A DNA stretch of 15,712 nt. It comes from Bacillota bacterium. Lineage in GTDB: Bacteria; Bacillota; Clostridia; Christensenellales; Aristaeellaceae. The stretch spans positions 1 through 15,712 of the forward strand of contig JAEXCG010000154.1 in assembly GCA_023402355.1 (NCBI GenBank), in the 5' to 3' direction. The notes beneath the pieces are model-generated. The model was not told where the DNA came from and did not search any database. It saw only the letters and a list, made by a program, of their open reading frames with translations. Shown here in pieces: positions 6,487-13,860 of this stretch. The position numbers and the translations under genes are program-made. The stretch's first letter is position 1. Each line of letters opens with the position of its first letter.

Positions 6487-6665
6487 CAGCGTGTCGAGAA
6501 AGTGGCATACGCCACTTTCTCGAGTTTACGGGAGATTTTTCCCTCCGCAAAACTGCGTTTTGCTACGGAAAAATCCCCGCCCGCCCGGCAAAGCCGGGCG
6601 ATACGATTGCAGTCTTGCAGACGGCTTTTGGTTTGTCTGTCTTTGATGGGTTTATCGACGATCTG
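6487..6665 (+). repeat. Structured intergenic repeat element, copy 2 (179 bp)
   Basis: It begins CAGCGTGTCGAGAAA and ends TTTATCGACGATCTG, imperfect 15-base terminal inverted repeats (CAGnnnGTCGAnAAA). Hairpins in order: a perfect 13-bp stem with ATAC loop at 6494-6523; a nested stem GATTTTT (6534-6540) / AAAAATC (6569-6575) enclosing GCAAAAC-TGC-GTTTTGC (6547-6563); and CGCCCGGC-AAA-GCCGGGCG (6583-6601). The block 6591-6634 is identical to copy 1, and most remaining positions match as well. No coding frame is convincing. It occupies the gap between the rhamnosidase and the ABC exporter. Confidence 0.8.
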
Positions 6666-6694
6666 CGGCGGGAGCGTGGTCTCCCGCCTTTTTT
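6666..6694 (+). terminator. Right duplicate hairpin with T-tract (terminator)
   Basis: An exact second copy of the 24-base hairpin unit, here followed by six T residues (6689-6694), giving a strong intrinsic terminator. This is presumably the original rhamnosidase terminator, now about 200 bases further from the gene. Confidence 0.85.
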
Positions 6695-6698
6695 GTGT

Positions 6699-6745
6699 GT
6701 ATACCGCCCGGATGGATTGACATTTATAAATACACGGCGGTATAC
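6699..6745 (+). promoter_or_regulatory. Ten-bp inverted repeat framing the ABC-exporter promoter (candidate operator)
   Basis: GTATACCGCC (6699-6708) and GGCGGTATAC (6736-6745) are perfect inverted copies separated by 27 bases. The left arm lies just upstream of the -35 and the right arm overlaps the -10. That arrangement would let a bound regulator block or control RNA polymerase. No regulator gene is adjacent, and the binding protein cannot be named from sequence. Confidence 0.6.
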
Positions 6746-6746
6746 T
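6717..6746 (+). promoter_or_regulatory. Promoter of the ABC-exporter operon
   Basis: A consensus TTGACA (6717-6722) and TATACT (6741-6746) have an 18-base spacer. The -10 is the distal part of the right arm of the inverted repeat. Transcription would start near 6753, about 28 bases before the first gene. Confidence 0.85.
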
Positions 6747-6780
6747 GAAACCATCTTTGATTTTCGTGGAGGATGGAGCG

Positions 6781-8508
6781 ATGCGAAGGATCCTTTCGTA
6801 CCTCCGGCCCTACGTCGGCGGAATGGTGCTCGGGCTCGTCATCAAGTTTATCGGCACGATCATGGACCTGCTCCTGCCCTGGATATTGGCCCATATGATC
6901 GACGACGTAGTGCCCACGGGCGAGCGGCAGGCCATCTATCTATGGGGGCTTGCGATGCTCGGCAGTTCGGCCGTCGCCGTGATCGGCAACATCGCCGCCA
7001 ACCGCATGGCCTCCCGCGTATCGCGAGACGCCACGCGCGCCATCCGGCGCGACCTGTTTGCGAAGGTTTCCTGCCTTTCGAGCCGGCAGATGGACGCGTT
7101 CACCGCGCCGAGCCTGATTTCCCGCCTGACGAGCGACACGTACAACATGAACGCCTTTCTGGGGCGCATTCAACGCCTCGGCGTGCGCGCGCCGATCCTG
7201 CTGCTCGGCGGGGTGACGGTGACGCTGATGCTGGACGTGCACCTGAGCCTCGTGCTGCTTTCGACCCTGCCGCTGCTCGCCGTGGGCATCATCCTCATCT
7301 CCCGAAAGGGCATTCCGCTCTACGGTGAGCTGCGGGAGGCGGGGGACCGCATGGTGCGCGTCGTGCGCGACAACGTGACGGGCATCCGGGTCATCAAGGC
7401 GCTTTCCCGTACGGAATACGAAAAGCGTCGCTTCGGCGGCATCAACGCGGAGGTGTCGGATAAGGAAACGCACGCCTCTTCGGTCATGGCGGCGACGAAC
7501 CCGCTGATGAACCTCCTGCTGAACCTGGGGCTGACCGGCGTCATCGTCGCGGGCGCGTTTCTGGTGCAGGAAGGCCGCACGGAGCCCGGCAAGATCATCG
7601 CCTTTCTGACGTACTTTACGATCATCCTCAACGCCCTGCTCTCGGTCAACCGCATGTTCGTGCTCTATTCGCAGGCCAGCGCATCCGCCGCGCGCATTCA
7701 GGAGGTGCTGGACGCGCCGGAGGAGGAGGAAACGCCCACGGAGGACGTGGTCGAGACGGACGACCACATCCGCTTCGAGGACGTCAGCTTTTCCTACAGC
7801 GGGCAGGGCAGGGCCCTGTCGCACGTCACCTTTTCGCTGCGCCGCGGCCAGACGCTCGGCATCATGGGCGCGACGGGCAGCGGCAAGACGACGCTCGTGC
7901 AGCTGCTGCAGCGCTTTTACCCCGTGGACGAGGGGCGCATCCGCATCGGCGGGCGCGACATCCGCGGCATCCCGCAGGGGGAGCTGCACCGCATGTTCGG
8001 CGTGGCGTTTCAAAGCGACGCGTTCTTCGCGGACACGATCCTGGAGAACATCGACCTGGGGCGCGGTCTTTCCCGCGGGCAGATCGAGCGCGCGGCCAGG
8101 TGCGCGCAGGCGGCGCCCTTCATCGAAGCCTTTGAGGACGGCTATGCCCATCCGCTGACGGCGAAGGGCACGAACCTTTCCGGTGGGCAGCGCCAGCGCC
8201 TGCTCATCGCGCGCGCGCTGGCGGGCGATCCGGAAATCCTGATCCTGGACGACTCCAGCAGCGCGCTCGATTACCGGACGGACGCGGCCATGCGAAAGGC
8301 CCTGCGCGCGCATTATCCGGATACGACGACGATCCTGATCGCGCAGCGGGTTTCGAGCGTGCGCCGCGCGGACGTCATCCTGGTGCTCGAGGAGGGCGAG
8401 GTGCTCGGCATCGGCACGCACGAGGAGCTGATGCGCTCGTGCGCGGCCTATCGGGAGACGGCGATCATTCAGATGGGGGGCGAGGACGATGCCGCAGCCC
8501 AGGGGTAA
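6781..8508 (+). CDS. ABC exporter subunit with degenerate catalytic site (heterodimer half 1)
   Basis: A 575-residue half-transporter. Residues about 10-310 are a type IV exporter membrane domain with six hydrophobic segments; residues about 330-565 are the ATPase. Walker A is GATGSGKT (363-370), the signature LSGGQ (466-470) is intact, and Walker B is ILILDD (486-491). The catalytic Glu is replaced by Asp491 and the switch His by Gln522 (IAQRVSSV). In TM287/288-, BmrCD- and LmrCD-type heterodimers one half carries just this kind of degenerate site, and the next gene supplies the complementary half. Substrates of relatives are drugs, lipids or peptides; none can be inferred here. The start at 6781 follows GGAGG (6768-6772) by 8 bases; an in-frame ATG at 6757 precedes that site and is rejected. 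Confidence 0.95.
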   Translation: MRRILSYLRPYVGGMVLGLVIKFIGTIMDLLLPWILAHMIDDVVPTGERQAIYLWGLAMLGSSAVAVIGNIAANRMASRVSRDATRAIRRDLFAKVSCLSSRQMDAFTAPSLISRLTSDTYNMNAFLGRIQRLGVRAPILLLGGVTVTLMLDVHLSLVLLSTLPLLAVGIILISRKGIPLYGELREAGDRMVRVVRDNVTGIRVIKALSRTEYEKRRFGGINAEVSDKETHASSVMAATNPLMNLLLNLGLTGVIVAGAFLVQEGRTEPGKIIAFLTYFTIILNALLSVNRMFVLYSQASASAARIQEVLDAPEEEETPTEDVVETDDHIRFEDVSFSYSGQGRALSHVTFSLRRGQTLGIMGATGSGKTTLVQLLQRFYPVDEGRIRIGGRDIRGIPQGELHRMFGVAFQSDAFFADTILENIDLGRGLSRGQIERAARCAQAAPFIEAFEDGYAHPLTAKGTNLSGGQRQRLLIARALAGDPEILILDDSSSALDYRTDAAMRKALRAHYPDTTTILIAQRVSSVRRADVILVLEEGEVLGIGTHEELMRSCAAYRETAIIQMGGEDDAAAQG

Positions 8509-10258
8509 TCTGGAGCGCCCGAAGGACCGGCGGGGCGTGATCCTGCGCCTGACGCGGTACCTGCTGCGCTACAAGGGGATGATCGTGCTGGCGATGACGC
8601 TGACGATTTCCAGCAACCTCTTCCAGCTCGTCGGGCCGACGCTGTGCGGGCTCGCGATCGACGCGGTGGAGCCCGGCCCCGGGCGCGTCGACTTCGCGCG
8701 CGTGTTCACCTATGCCGGGTGGATGATCGCGTTCTACGCAGCCTCCGCGCTGCTGTCCTACGCGCTGTCCATCCTGATGATCCGCATCAGCCAGCGGATC
8801 ACGCGGCAGATGCGAAAGGACGTCTACGACAAGCTGATGGAGCTGCCCATCGCCTACTTCGACCGCACGCAGACGGGCGACATCCTCAGCCGTGTCTCCT
8901 ACGACATCGATACGGTGAACGCCTCGCTTTCCAGCGACCTCGTGCAGATTCTCACCAGCGTGATTACCGTCGTGGGCGCGCTCGTCATGATGGTGCGCCT
9001 GTCGCCAGTGCTGGTGCTCGTCTTTTGCGTGACGGTGCCCGCCTCCGTGCTGCTCACGCGCTACATGACGCGCAAGGTGCGTCCGCTGTTCCGGCGGCGC
9101 AGCGCGAGCTTGGGCGAGCTCAACGGCTTTGTGGAGGAAATGGTATCCGGCCAGCGTACGCTGCGCGCTTACCGGCGAGAGGCGTACGTGCAGCGGCAGT
9201 TCGCGGAAAAGAACGAGGATGCCGTGCAGTCCTACTACCGCGCGGAGTATTACGGCAGCATGACGGGCCCCTGCGTCAACCTCATCAACAACATCTCGCT
9301 CTCGCTCATCAGCGTCATGGGCGCGCTGCTGTACCTCGCGGGCGGCATTACGCTGGGCAACGTCTCCTCCTTCGTGCTCTACTCGCGCAAGTTTTCCGGC
9401 CCGATCAACGAGGCGGCGAACATTTTGAGCGAGCTGCAGAGCGCCTGCGCGGCGGCCGAGCGGGTATTCCGCCTGCTGGACGAAGCGCCGGAGGCGGCGG
9501 ACAGCCCCGACGCCCTGCCGCTTGCCTGTGGGGCGGGAGAGGTTCGCATCACGGACCTCTCGTTCGGCTATGAGCGCGACCGGGTGATTTTAGAGAACGT
9601 GAGCCTCGTCGCGCGCCCCGGCAGCCTGGTGGCGATCGTGGGCCCGACGGGCGCTGGCAAGACGACGCTCATCAACCTGCTGATGCGCTTTTACGACCCG
9701 CAGGCCGGCTCCATCGAGATCGACGGTCAGGACACGCTGCGCGTCACGCGAAGCAGCCTGCGCGGGTCGTTCGCGATGGTGCTTCAGGATACCTGGCTCT
9801 TTGGCGGCACGATTTACGAGAACATCGCCTACGGCGCGGGCAGCGCGACGCGCGAGCAGGTCGTCGCGGCGGCGAAGGCGGCCCACATCCACGGGGCGAT
9901 CATGCAGCTTCCGGAGGGCTACGACACGGTGCTGCGCGAGGACGGCGCGAACATCTCCAAGGGGCAAAAGCAGCTTCTGACCATCGCGCGGGCGATGCTG
10001 CAAAGCGCGCATATGCTGATCTTGGATGAGGCGACCTCCAACGTCGATACGCGAACCGAGCTGCACATTCAAGCGGCCATGCGCAGCCTCATGCGGGACA
10101 AGACCTGCTTCGTCATCGCCCACAGGCTTTCGACGATCACGAGCGCGGACGTCATTCTGGTCGTCCGAGACGGCAACATCGTGGAGCAGGGCTCGCACGC
10201 GGAGCTGATGCAAAAGGGCGGATTCTACTCGGAACTGTATCGCGCGCAGTTTGAATGA
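8489..10258 (+). CDS. ABC exporter subunit with canonical ATPase residues (heterodimer half 2)
   Basis: A 589-residue half-transporter whose start overlaps the end of the first subunit by 20 bases, implying translational coupling and 1:1 assembly. The membrane domain spans about residues 20-330 with six hydrophobic segments (YFDRTQTGDILSRVSYD is the coupling region); the ATPase spans about 345-585. Walker A is GPTGAGKT (385-392), Walker B is MLILDE (509-514) with catalytic Glu514, and the switch is His545 (IAHRLSTI). Its signature is ISKGQ (489-493) in place of LSGGQ. The consensus ATP site therefore combines this protein's Walker motifs with the partner's LSGGQ, and the degenerate site combines the partner's Asp/Gln with this SKGQ. 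This is the asymmetric pairing expected of heterodimeric exporters. A hairpin terminator follows the stop. Confidence 0.95.
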   Translation: MPQPRGNLERPKDRRGVILRLTRYLLRYKGMIVLAMTLTISSNLFQLVGPTLCGLAIDAVEPGPGRVDFARVFTYAGWMIAFYAASALLSYALSILMIRISQRITRQMRKDVYDKLMELPIAYFDRTQTGDILSRVSYDIDTVNASLSSDLVQILTSVITVVGALVMMVRLSPVLVLVFCVTVPASVLLTRYMTRKVRPLFRRRSASLGELNGFVEEMVSGQRTLRAYRREAYVQRQFAEKNEDAVQSYYRAEYYGSMTGPCVNLINNISLSLISVMGALLYLAGGITLGNVSSFVLYSRKFSGPINEAANILSELQSACAAAERVFRLLDEAPEAADSPDALPLACGAGEVRITDLSFGYERDRVILENVSLVARPGSLVAIVGPTGAGKTTLINLLMRFYDPQAGSIEIDGQDTLRVTRSSLRGSFAMVLQDTWLFGGTIYENIAYGAGSATREQVVAAAKAAHIHGAIMQLPEGYDTVLREDGANISKGQKQLLTIARAMLQSAHMLILDEATSNVDTRTELHIQAAMRSLMRDKTCFVIAHRLSTITSADVILVVRDGNIVEQGSHAELMQKGGFYSELYRAQFE

Positions 10259-10280
10259 CGGGGAAGCCTGGCGAACAGAA

Positions 10281-10326
10281 ACGTCCTCCCGCAGAGCGCT
10301 GCATGAACGCTGCGGGAGGACGTTTT
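10281..10326 (+). terminator. Terminator between convergent genes
   Basis: ACGTCCTCCCGCAG (10281-10294) pairs perfectly over 14 bp with CTGCGGGAGGACGT (10310-10323) across a 15-base loop, then TTTT (10323-10326). The stem sits between convergent genes. On the minus strand only a short T run follows, so it may act in both directions but best on the plus strand. Confidence 0.85.
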
Positions 10327-10348
10327 GCGTGATGCTGTGTAAAGACGG

Positions 10349-11542
10349 TCAGATTTCGCGGGCGTCGACGATTCGGTCGCAGCCGTTGAAGCGCGAGAAG
10401 CGCCTTAGGCACCCCTCCACCGCCGAGGCGAGCTTTTTCGTCCGCCTGACGCCGTCCTCAAGCCAGACATTTTTGACGATCAGCGTCTGCGACCTGCGAT
10501 CCGCCGCGGCCTCCACGCGCCCGACAAAGCGCTCGCCGAAGAGCAGGGGGAGGACGTAAAACCCGTACTTCCGCTTTTCCGCCGGGGTGTAGATTTCCCA
10601 GGTGTAGTCAAAGCCGAACAGCGAACGAATGAGCCTGCGGTCCCAGAGGAGGCAGTCCAGCGGGGCGATCAGCTCGCAGCGGGGCCTATGCGGTTCGCCC
10701 GTCAGCACGGTTTTTAAAAGCGCCTCGTCCGTCGCGCGGCAATACAGCGGCTGGAGCAGGCCGTCCACGCCGACCTCCAGAATGCTCCCTTCCGAGAGCA
10801 GGGCGTCAAAGGCGGCGCGCCGCTGCGCGCTTTTCAGCCCCCAGATGTTCAGCCATGCGTCGGAGGGGCGATTCCAAAGCAGGCCTACCGCTCCGATGCG
10901 CCGGAGGACGCGCCATTTCTGGTGTTCCGCCTCGTCGCTCAGCGGGTCCGGCGCGCGCAGCACCTCCGCCGGGAGGTGCCTTTCCGCCAGGTCGTAATAC
11001 TTGCGCGTGCCCTTCTTGTGATGGATGACGAGATCGCCGGTGGAATACATCTGTTCCAGCACCGAGCGCGCAAGGTTGGTGCCGCCGCTCCAGTGGATGG
11101 CCGAGTGCCAGAAGAAATCGCCGTCGAGGGTGAGATCGTCCGAACAGAGCGGGCCGCTTTGCTCGATCGCCGCGCGCACCTGACGGGTGAGCGCCTGCAT
11201 CTGCGGGTAGCTCTCGCCGTGCAGGCGCGCGGCAGCACGATAGCGTTCAAAGTACGGCCAATCCTCGACCGGGAAGATGGCGAGGTTTTTGTCCGGATAG
11301 TCCACGAGGCGGCGCTCGACGTACAGGAGCTGATAGAGGTCGTCCTTTTGAAATCCCTTTACGCGGGACTGGAGGACGAGCTCCGCGTTTTTTCCGCAGG
11401 CGTCCACGGGGTCGAACTGAATGCAGCCCGCCTGCCGGATGAAGTCGAGCGCGCCCTGCTTGCCCGTGAAACGATGCGGGCCGAGCAGGCCGTGCTTGAG
11501 CAGCAGGAACTGCCTTGCCTGAACGTCGGTCAGTCTCACCAT
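10349..11542 (-). CDS. ycaQ: YcaQ/AlkX-type winged-helix DNA glycosylase
   Basis: A 397-residue member of the HTH_42 (DUF1006-type) family: repeated winged-helix folds that make up DNA glycosylases excising alkylated bases and unhooking interstrand crosslinks. Family signatures are FDPVDACGKNAELVLQSR near the N-terminus, RLVDYPDKNLAIFPVEDWPY (about 78-97) and PLDCLLWDRRLIRSLFGFDY in the C-terminal third. The catalytic-type motif reads Gln42-Phe-Asp44 (IQFDPVD). A QxD motif is described for the YcaQ/AlkX branch, while the AlkZ branch has QxQ. The start at 11542 follows GGAGGG by 5 bases. It lies 49 bases downstream of the diguanylate cyclase gene with no visible terminator between, so the two are probably co-transcribed. 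Glycosylase activity is inferred from the family; the substrate range is unknown. Confidence 0.85.
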   Translation of the reverse strand: MVRLTDVQARQFLLLKHGLLGPHRFTGKQGALDFIRQAGCIQFDPVDACGKNAELVLQSRVKGFQKDDLYQLLYVERRLVDYPDKNLAIFPVEDWPYFERYRAAARLHGESYPQMQALTRQVRAAIEQSGPLCSDDLTLDGDFFWHSAIHWSGGTNLARSVLEQMYSTGDLVIHHKKGTRKYYDLAERHLPAEVLRAPDPLSDEAEHQKWRVLRRIGAVGLLWNRPSDAWLNIWGLKSAQRRAAFDALLSEGSILEVGVDGLLQPLYCRATDEALLKTVLTGEPHRPRCELIAPLDCLLWDRRLIRSLFGFDYTWEIYTPAEKRKYGFYVLPLLFGERFVGRVEAAADRRSQTLIVKNVWLEDGVRRTKKLASAVEGCLRRFSRFNGCDRIVDAREI

Positions 11543-11591
11543 ACATGCCCTCCGGACGGTTAAAGGTAGGTCGGGTGTGCCGGAACGAGGT

Positions 11592-13685
11592 TTATGCGCC
11601 CGAACAGGCGCGGTTCTTGCCCTCTTTCTTGGCGCGGTAGAGCAGGCTGTCCGCCGAGGCGACGGCTTCGGCGAGCGGCTGATCCGGGGATAGAGCGTAC
11701 GCGCCGACGCTGATGGAGAGCGGCAGGCCGTCCGGGCGGCGCACGCGCCCGCGGATCGCGTCGCACAGCGCCTGAGCGCGCTGCGGCAGGGCGCTTGCCT
11801 CTGTCGCGGGCAGCAGGACGAGGAACTCGTCGCCGCCGTAGCGGCAGGCGACGCCGTCCCCGGCCCAGTCGCGCAGCGCGTCGCCGACCGCGCGCAGCAC
11901 CTGGTCGCCGCCCTCGTGCCCGCAGGCGTCGTTGATCTGCTTGAACTCGTCGATGTCCAGCAGCAGCACCGCCGCCTGCCCGCCGCAGCGCGCGCGAAGG
12001 TCCGCTTCGTGGCGGAAGAGGCCCGCGCGGTTGTGAATGCCCGTCAGCGGGTCGGTCAGGCTGGTGAGGACCGCGTTCTGGTATTGGTCGATGATGTGCA
12101 GCGCGATGCCCAGGCTGGAACAGAGGGTCTCCACGGCGTCCTGGTGCTCCTGCTCGTAAAAGGCGGTCACGTGATGATAGAGGTAGAGCATGCCCAGCAC
12201 CTGTGCCTGATAGCGTATGGGGACGAGCAGGATGGAGCCTGCGGCGGGCACGCCGGTTCCGGGGAGCGGCGGCAGCGCGTCCCGCTGCGCGGAGACGTCC
12301 GCCATCTTGAGCGGCGCGCTTTGCGCGAGGCACTGAACGACTGTTCCATACCGGTCCCAGGGCTCGCGTTCCGCTTCGCGCCCGCCGCTGAGCTGTTCCA
12401 CCGGATAAAACCGGCCCTTCCGCTCGTCCCGCACCGCGAGATCCAACGCGTCAAAGGGGCAGATTTCCCCGAGCTCCTCCACAAGGCACGCGCGCACGCC
12501 CGCGTAGTCGAGACACGCGGTGATCCGCTGCCCCAGCGTGGACAGCCTGCGGATGCGCCGGTAGAGCGCGGCGCTCGCGCGGTTGAAGGCGTTGCGCCCG
12601 CACGCCTCGTCCTCAAAGGCGAAGATTTCGTCCGCCAGGGACATCGCGTGCCGGTGCATGTCGTCCAGCATGCGGTAGTAGGTATGGGCCTTTTCGGGCT
12701 TGCCCCAGCGGCTGTACAGGTGAGCCGCCTCGCGCACGAGGTCGTATTGGCTCATCATCGCGGCGCCGCCGCTTTCGATCACCTGTAAAAAGACGTTTTC
12801 GGCCTCTTCAAAGCGTCCGTGAAATACGTGATACTGCGCGATGGCAAAACCGGCGTTTCGCTGGTCGAAGCTTTCATCCCCGTCGAAAGGGTTTTGGCGG
12901 ATCATGCGCGCATACCATTCGTCCAGCGCGTTTCCATCGCCGCGCACGTAGGCGATGCGCATGAGGCCGGGATAGATCTGCCAGGGGAAGATGTCGCTGT
13001 GCCGCTCTACCAGCTTTTGAAACAGCGCCTCCGCCTCGTCCAGCCGGCCGTTTTGAACGAGCGCGTCCGCGTAGCGAAACTGGGTGACCACGCGGGTGAC
13101 GGACGGGAGCATCGAAAGGTACTCCATGCTCAATTCTAATTGACGCAGCGCCTTTTTGTGCAGGCCGATCTCCGAGAGAAACGCCGCCGTGTTGTTGAGC
13201 AGCGCGCAGTAGGTGCGCGCGTTGTGCTCGGGGTCGACGAGGGTGATGCCCTCGGCGGCGTTTCGATAGGCGGCGATGTAGTCGTGGCGCAGGCTGTAGC
13301 CGAGCACGGCGTTGTTGAGGATGGAAAGATACGCGGGCGTATGCTCGTAGCCCGGCACGGCGGCGATGACGCGGCGCGCCTGCTCGTTTGCGTCCATGGC
13401 CGCGTCGAGCTCGGAGACGTACAAAAACCAAAAGCGCATGATGAGCGACACGGCGAGCGCATAGACGTACCCGCGCCTGCGCGCGATTTCCTCGACGCGG
13501 TCCACATACGAAAGGCCCAGCGCGGGGTGCGCCACGTTGGTCAGCACGAACTGACGGATGGACTCCGACGCCTGCTCGTCCGTTTCAAGCTGGCGCAGGA
13601 GCGTTTCGGAGGCCTCCCGGAGCGTCTGGTCCTCGCCGGGCTGCGCGCCGCCGCGCGTCGTTTCTTCATCGGGCACCGGGATCAC
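11592..13685 (-). CDS. Diguanylate cyclase with TPR-like repeats, GAF and GGDEF domains
   Basis: A 697-residue soluble signalling protein. Residues about 40-350 are alpha-helical TPR-like repeats (for example LLNNTAAFLSEIGLHKKALR and QNGRLDEAEALFQKLVER). Residues about 380-535 form a GAF-like sensor (SILLVPIRYQAQVLGMLYLY). Residues 541-695 are the GGDEF domain, which makes cyclic di-GMP from two GTP. Active residues are intact: LTDPLTGIHNR (543-553), metal-binding Asp578 (LLDIDEFKQIND) and YGGDEF (616-621). The inhibitory RxxD motif expected five residues before GGDEF is absent. There is no signal peptide or membrane segment, so input is cytoplasmic. The frame begins with GTG at 13685, only two bases after AAAGGA; GTG at 13676 is an alternative start. 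No phosphodiesterase or receptor gene is nearby. Domain calls are firm; ligand and output are unknown. Confidence 0.93.
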   Translation of the reverse strand: MIPVPDEETTRGGAQPGEDQTLREASETLLRQLETDEQASESIRQFVLTNVAHPALGLSYVDRVEEIARRRGYVYALAVSLIMRFWFLYVSELDAAMDANEQARRVIAAVPGYEHTPAYLSILNNAVLGYSLRHDYIAAYRNAAEGITLVDPEHNARTYCALLNNTAAFLSEIGLHKKALRQLELSMEYLSMLPSVTRVVTQFRYADALVQNGRLDEAEALFQKLVERHSDIFPWQIYPGLMRIAYVRGDGNALDEWYARMIRQNPFDGDESFDQRNAGFAIAQYHVFHGRFEEAENVFLQVIESGGAAMMSQYDLVREAAHLYSRWGKPEKAHTYYRMLDDMHRHAMSLADEIFAFEDEACGRNAFNRASAALYRRIRRLSTLGQRITACLDYAGVRACLVEELGEICPFDALDLAVRDERKGRFYPVEQLSGGREAEREPWDRYGTVVQCLAQSAPLKMADVSAQRDALPPLPGTGVPAAGSILLVPIRYQAQVLGMLYLYHHVTAFYEQEHQDAVETLCSSLGIALHIIDQYQNAVLTSLTDPLTGIHNRAGLFRHEADLRARCGGQAAVLLLDIDEFKQINDACGHEGGDQVLRAVGDALRDWAGDGVACRYGGDEFLVLLPATEASALPQRAQALCDAIRGRVRRPDGLPLSISVGAYALSPDQPLAEAVASADSLLYRAKKEGKNRACSGA

Positions 13686-13696
13686 CGTCCTTTTGC

Positions 13697-13708
13697 CTGC
13701 CGCGGCAG
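13697..13708 (-). promoter_or_regulatory. Palindrome in the leader of the diguanylate cyclase gene
   Basis: CTGCCGCGGCAG is a perfect 12-base palindrome about 11 bases before the start codon and downstream of the promoter. It could be a repressor site or a chance GC palindrome; no T-tract follows. Confidence 0.3.
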
Positions 13709-13741
13709 ACCGCCTTCGAATTTAGTAAAAGTCAATAAATG

Positions 13742-13770
13742 ATTATACCATCCATACGTCCGCATTTCAA
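13742..13770 (-). promoter_or_regulatory. Promoter of the diguanylate cyclase / glycosylase pair
   Basis: On the minus strand, TTGAAA (13765-13770) and a consensus TATAAT (13742-13747) are separated by 17 bases. Transcription would start near 13735, leaving a leader of about 50 bases. It diverges from the glycine operon promoter. Confidence 0.85.
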
Positions 13771-13812
13771 GCAAAACGAGGGGGCGCGGCGGGAATGGGG
13801 AAAAGAAAAGGA

Positions 13813-13841
13813 TTGACAGACGCGCGGCGGAATGGTATAAA
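13813..13841 (+). promoter_or_regulatory. Promoter of the glycine cleavage operon
   Basis: A consensus TTGACA (13813-13818) and TATAAA (13836-13841) have a 17-base spacer. Transcription would start near 13848, just ahead of the riboswitch. Confidence 0.88.
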
Positions 13842-13860
13842 CAGGGTAGAAAAGTGAATA

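Noticed and set aside
6940..8421. A 493-codon minus-strand frame opposite the first ABC subunit, with similar long antisense frames opposite other genes.
   Set aside because: Codon-phase shadow of the ABC gene, rich in Arg, Asp and His, without recognisable domains or a ribosome site.
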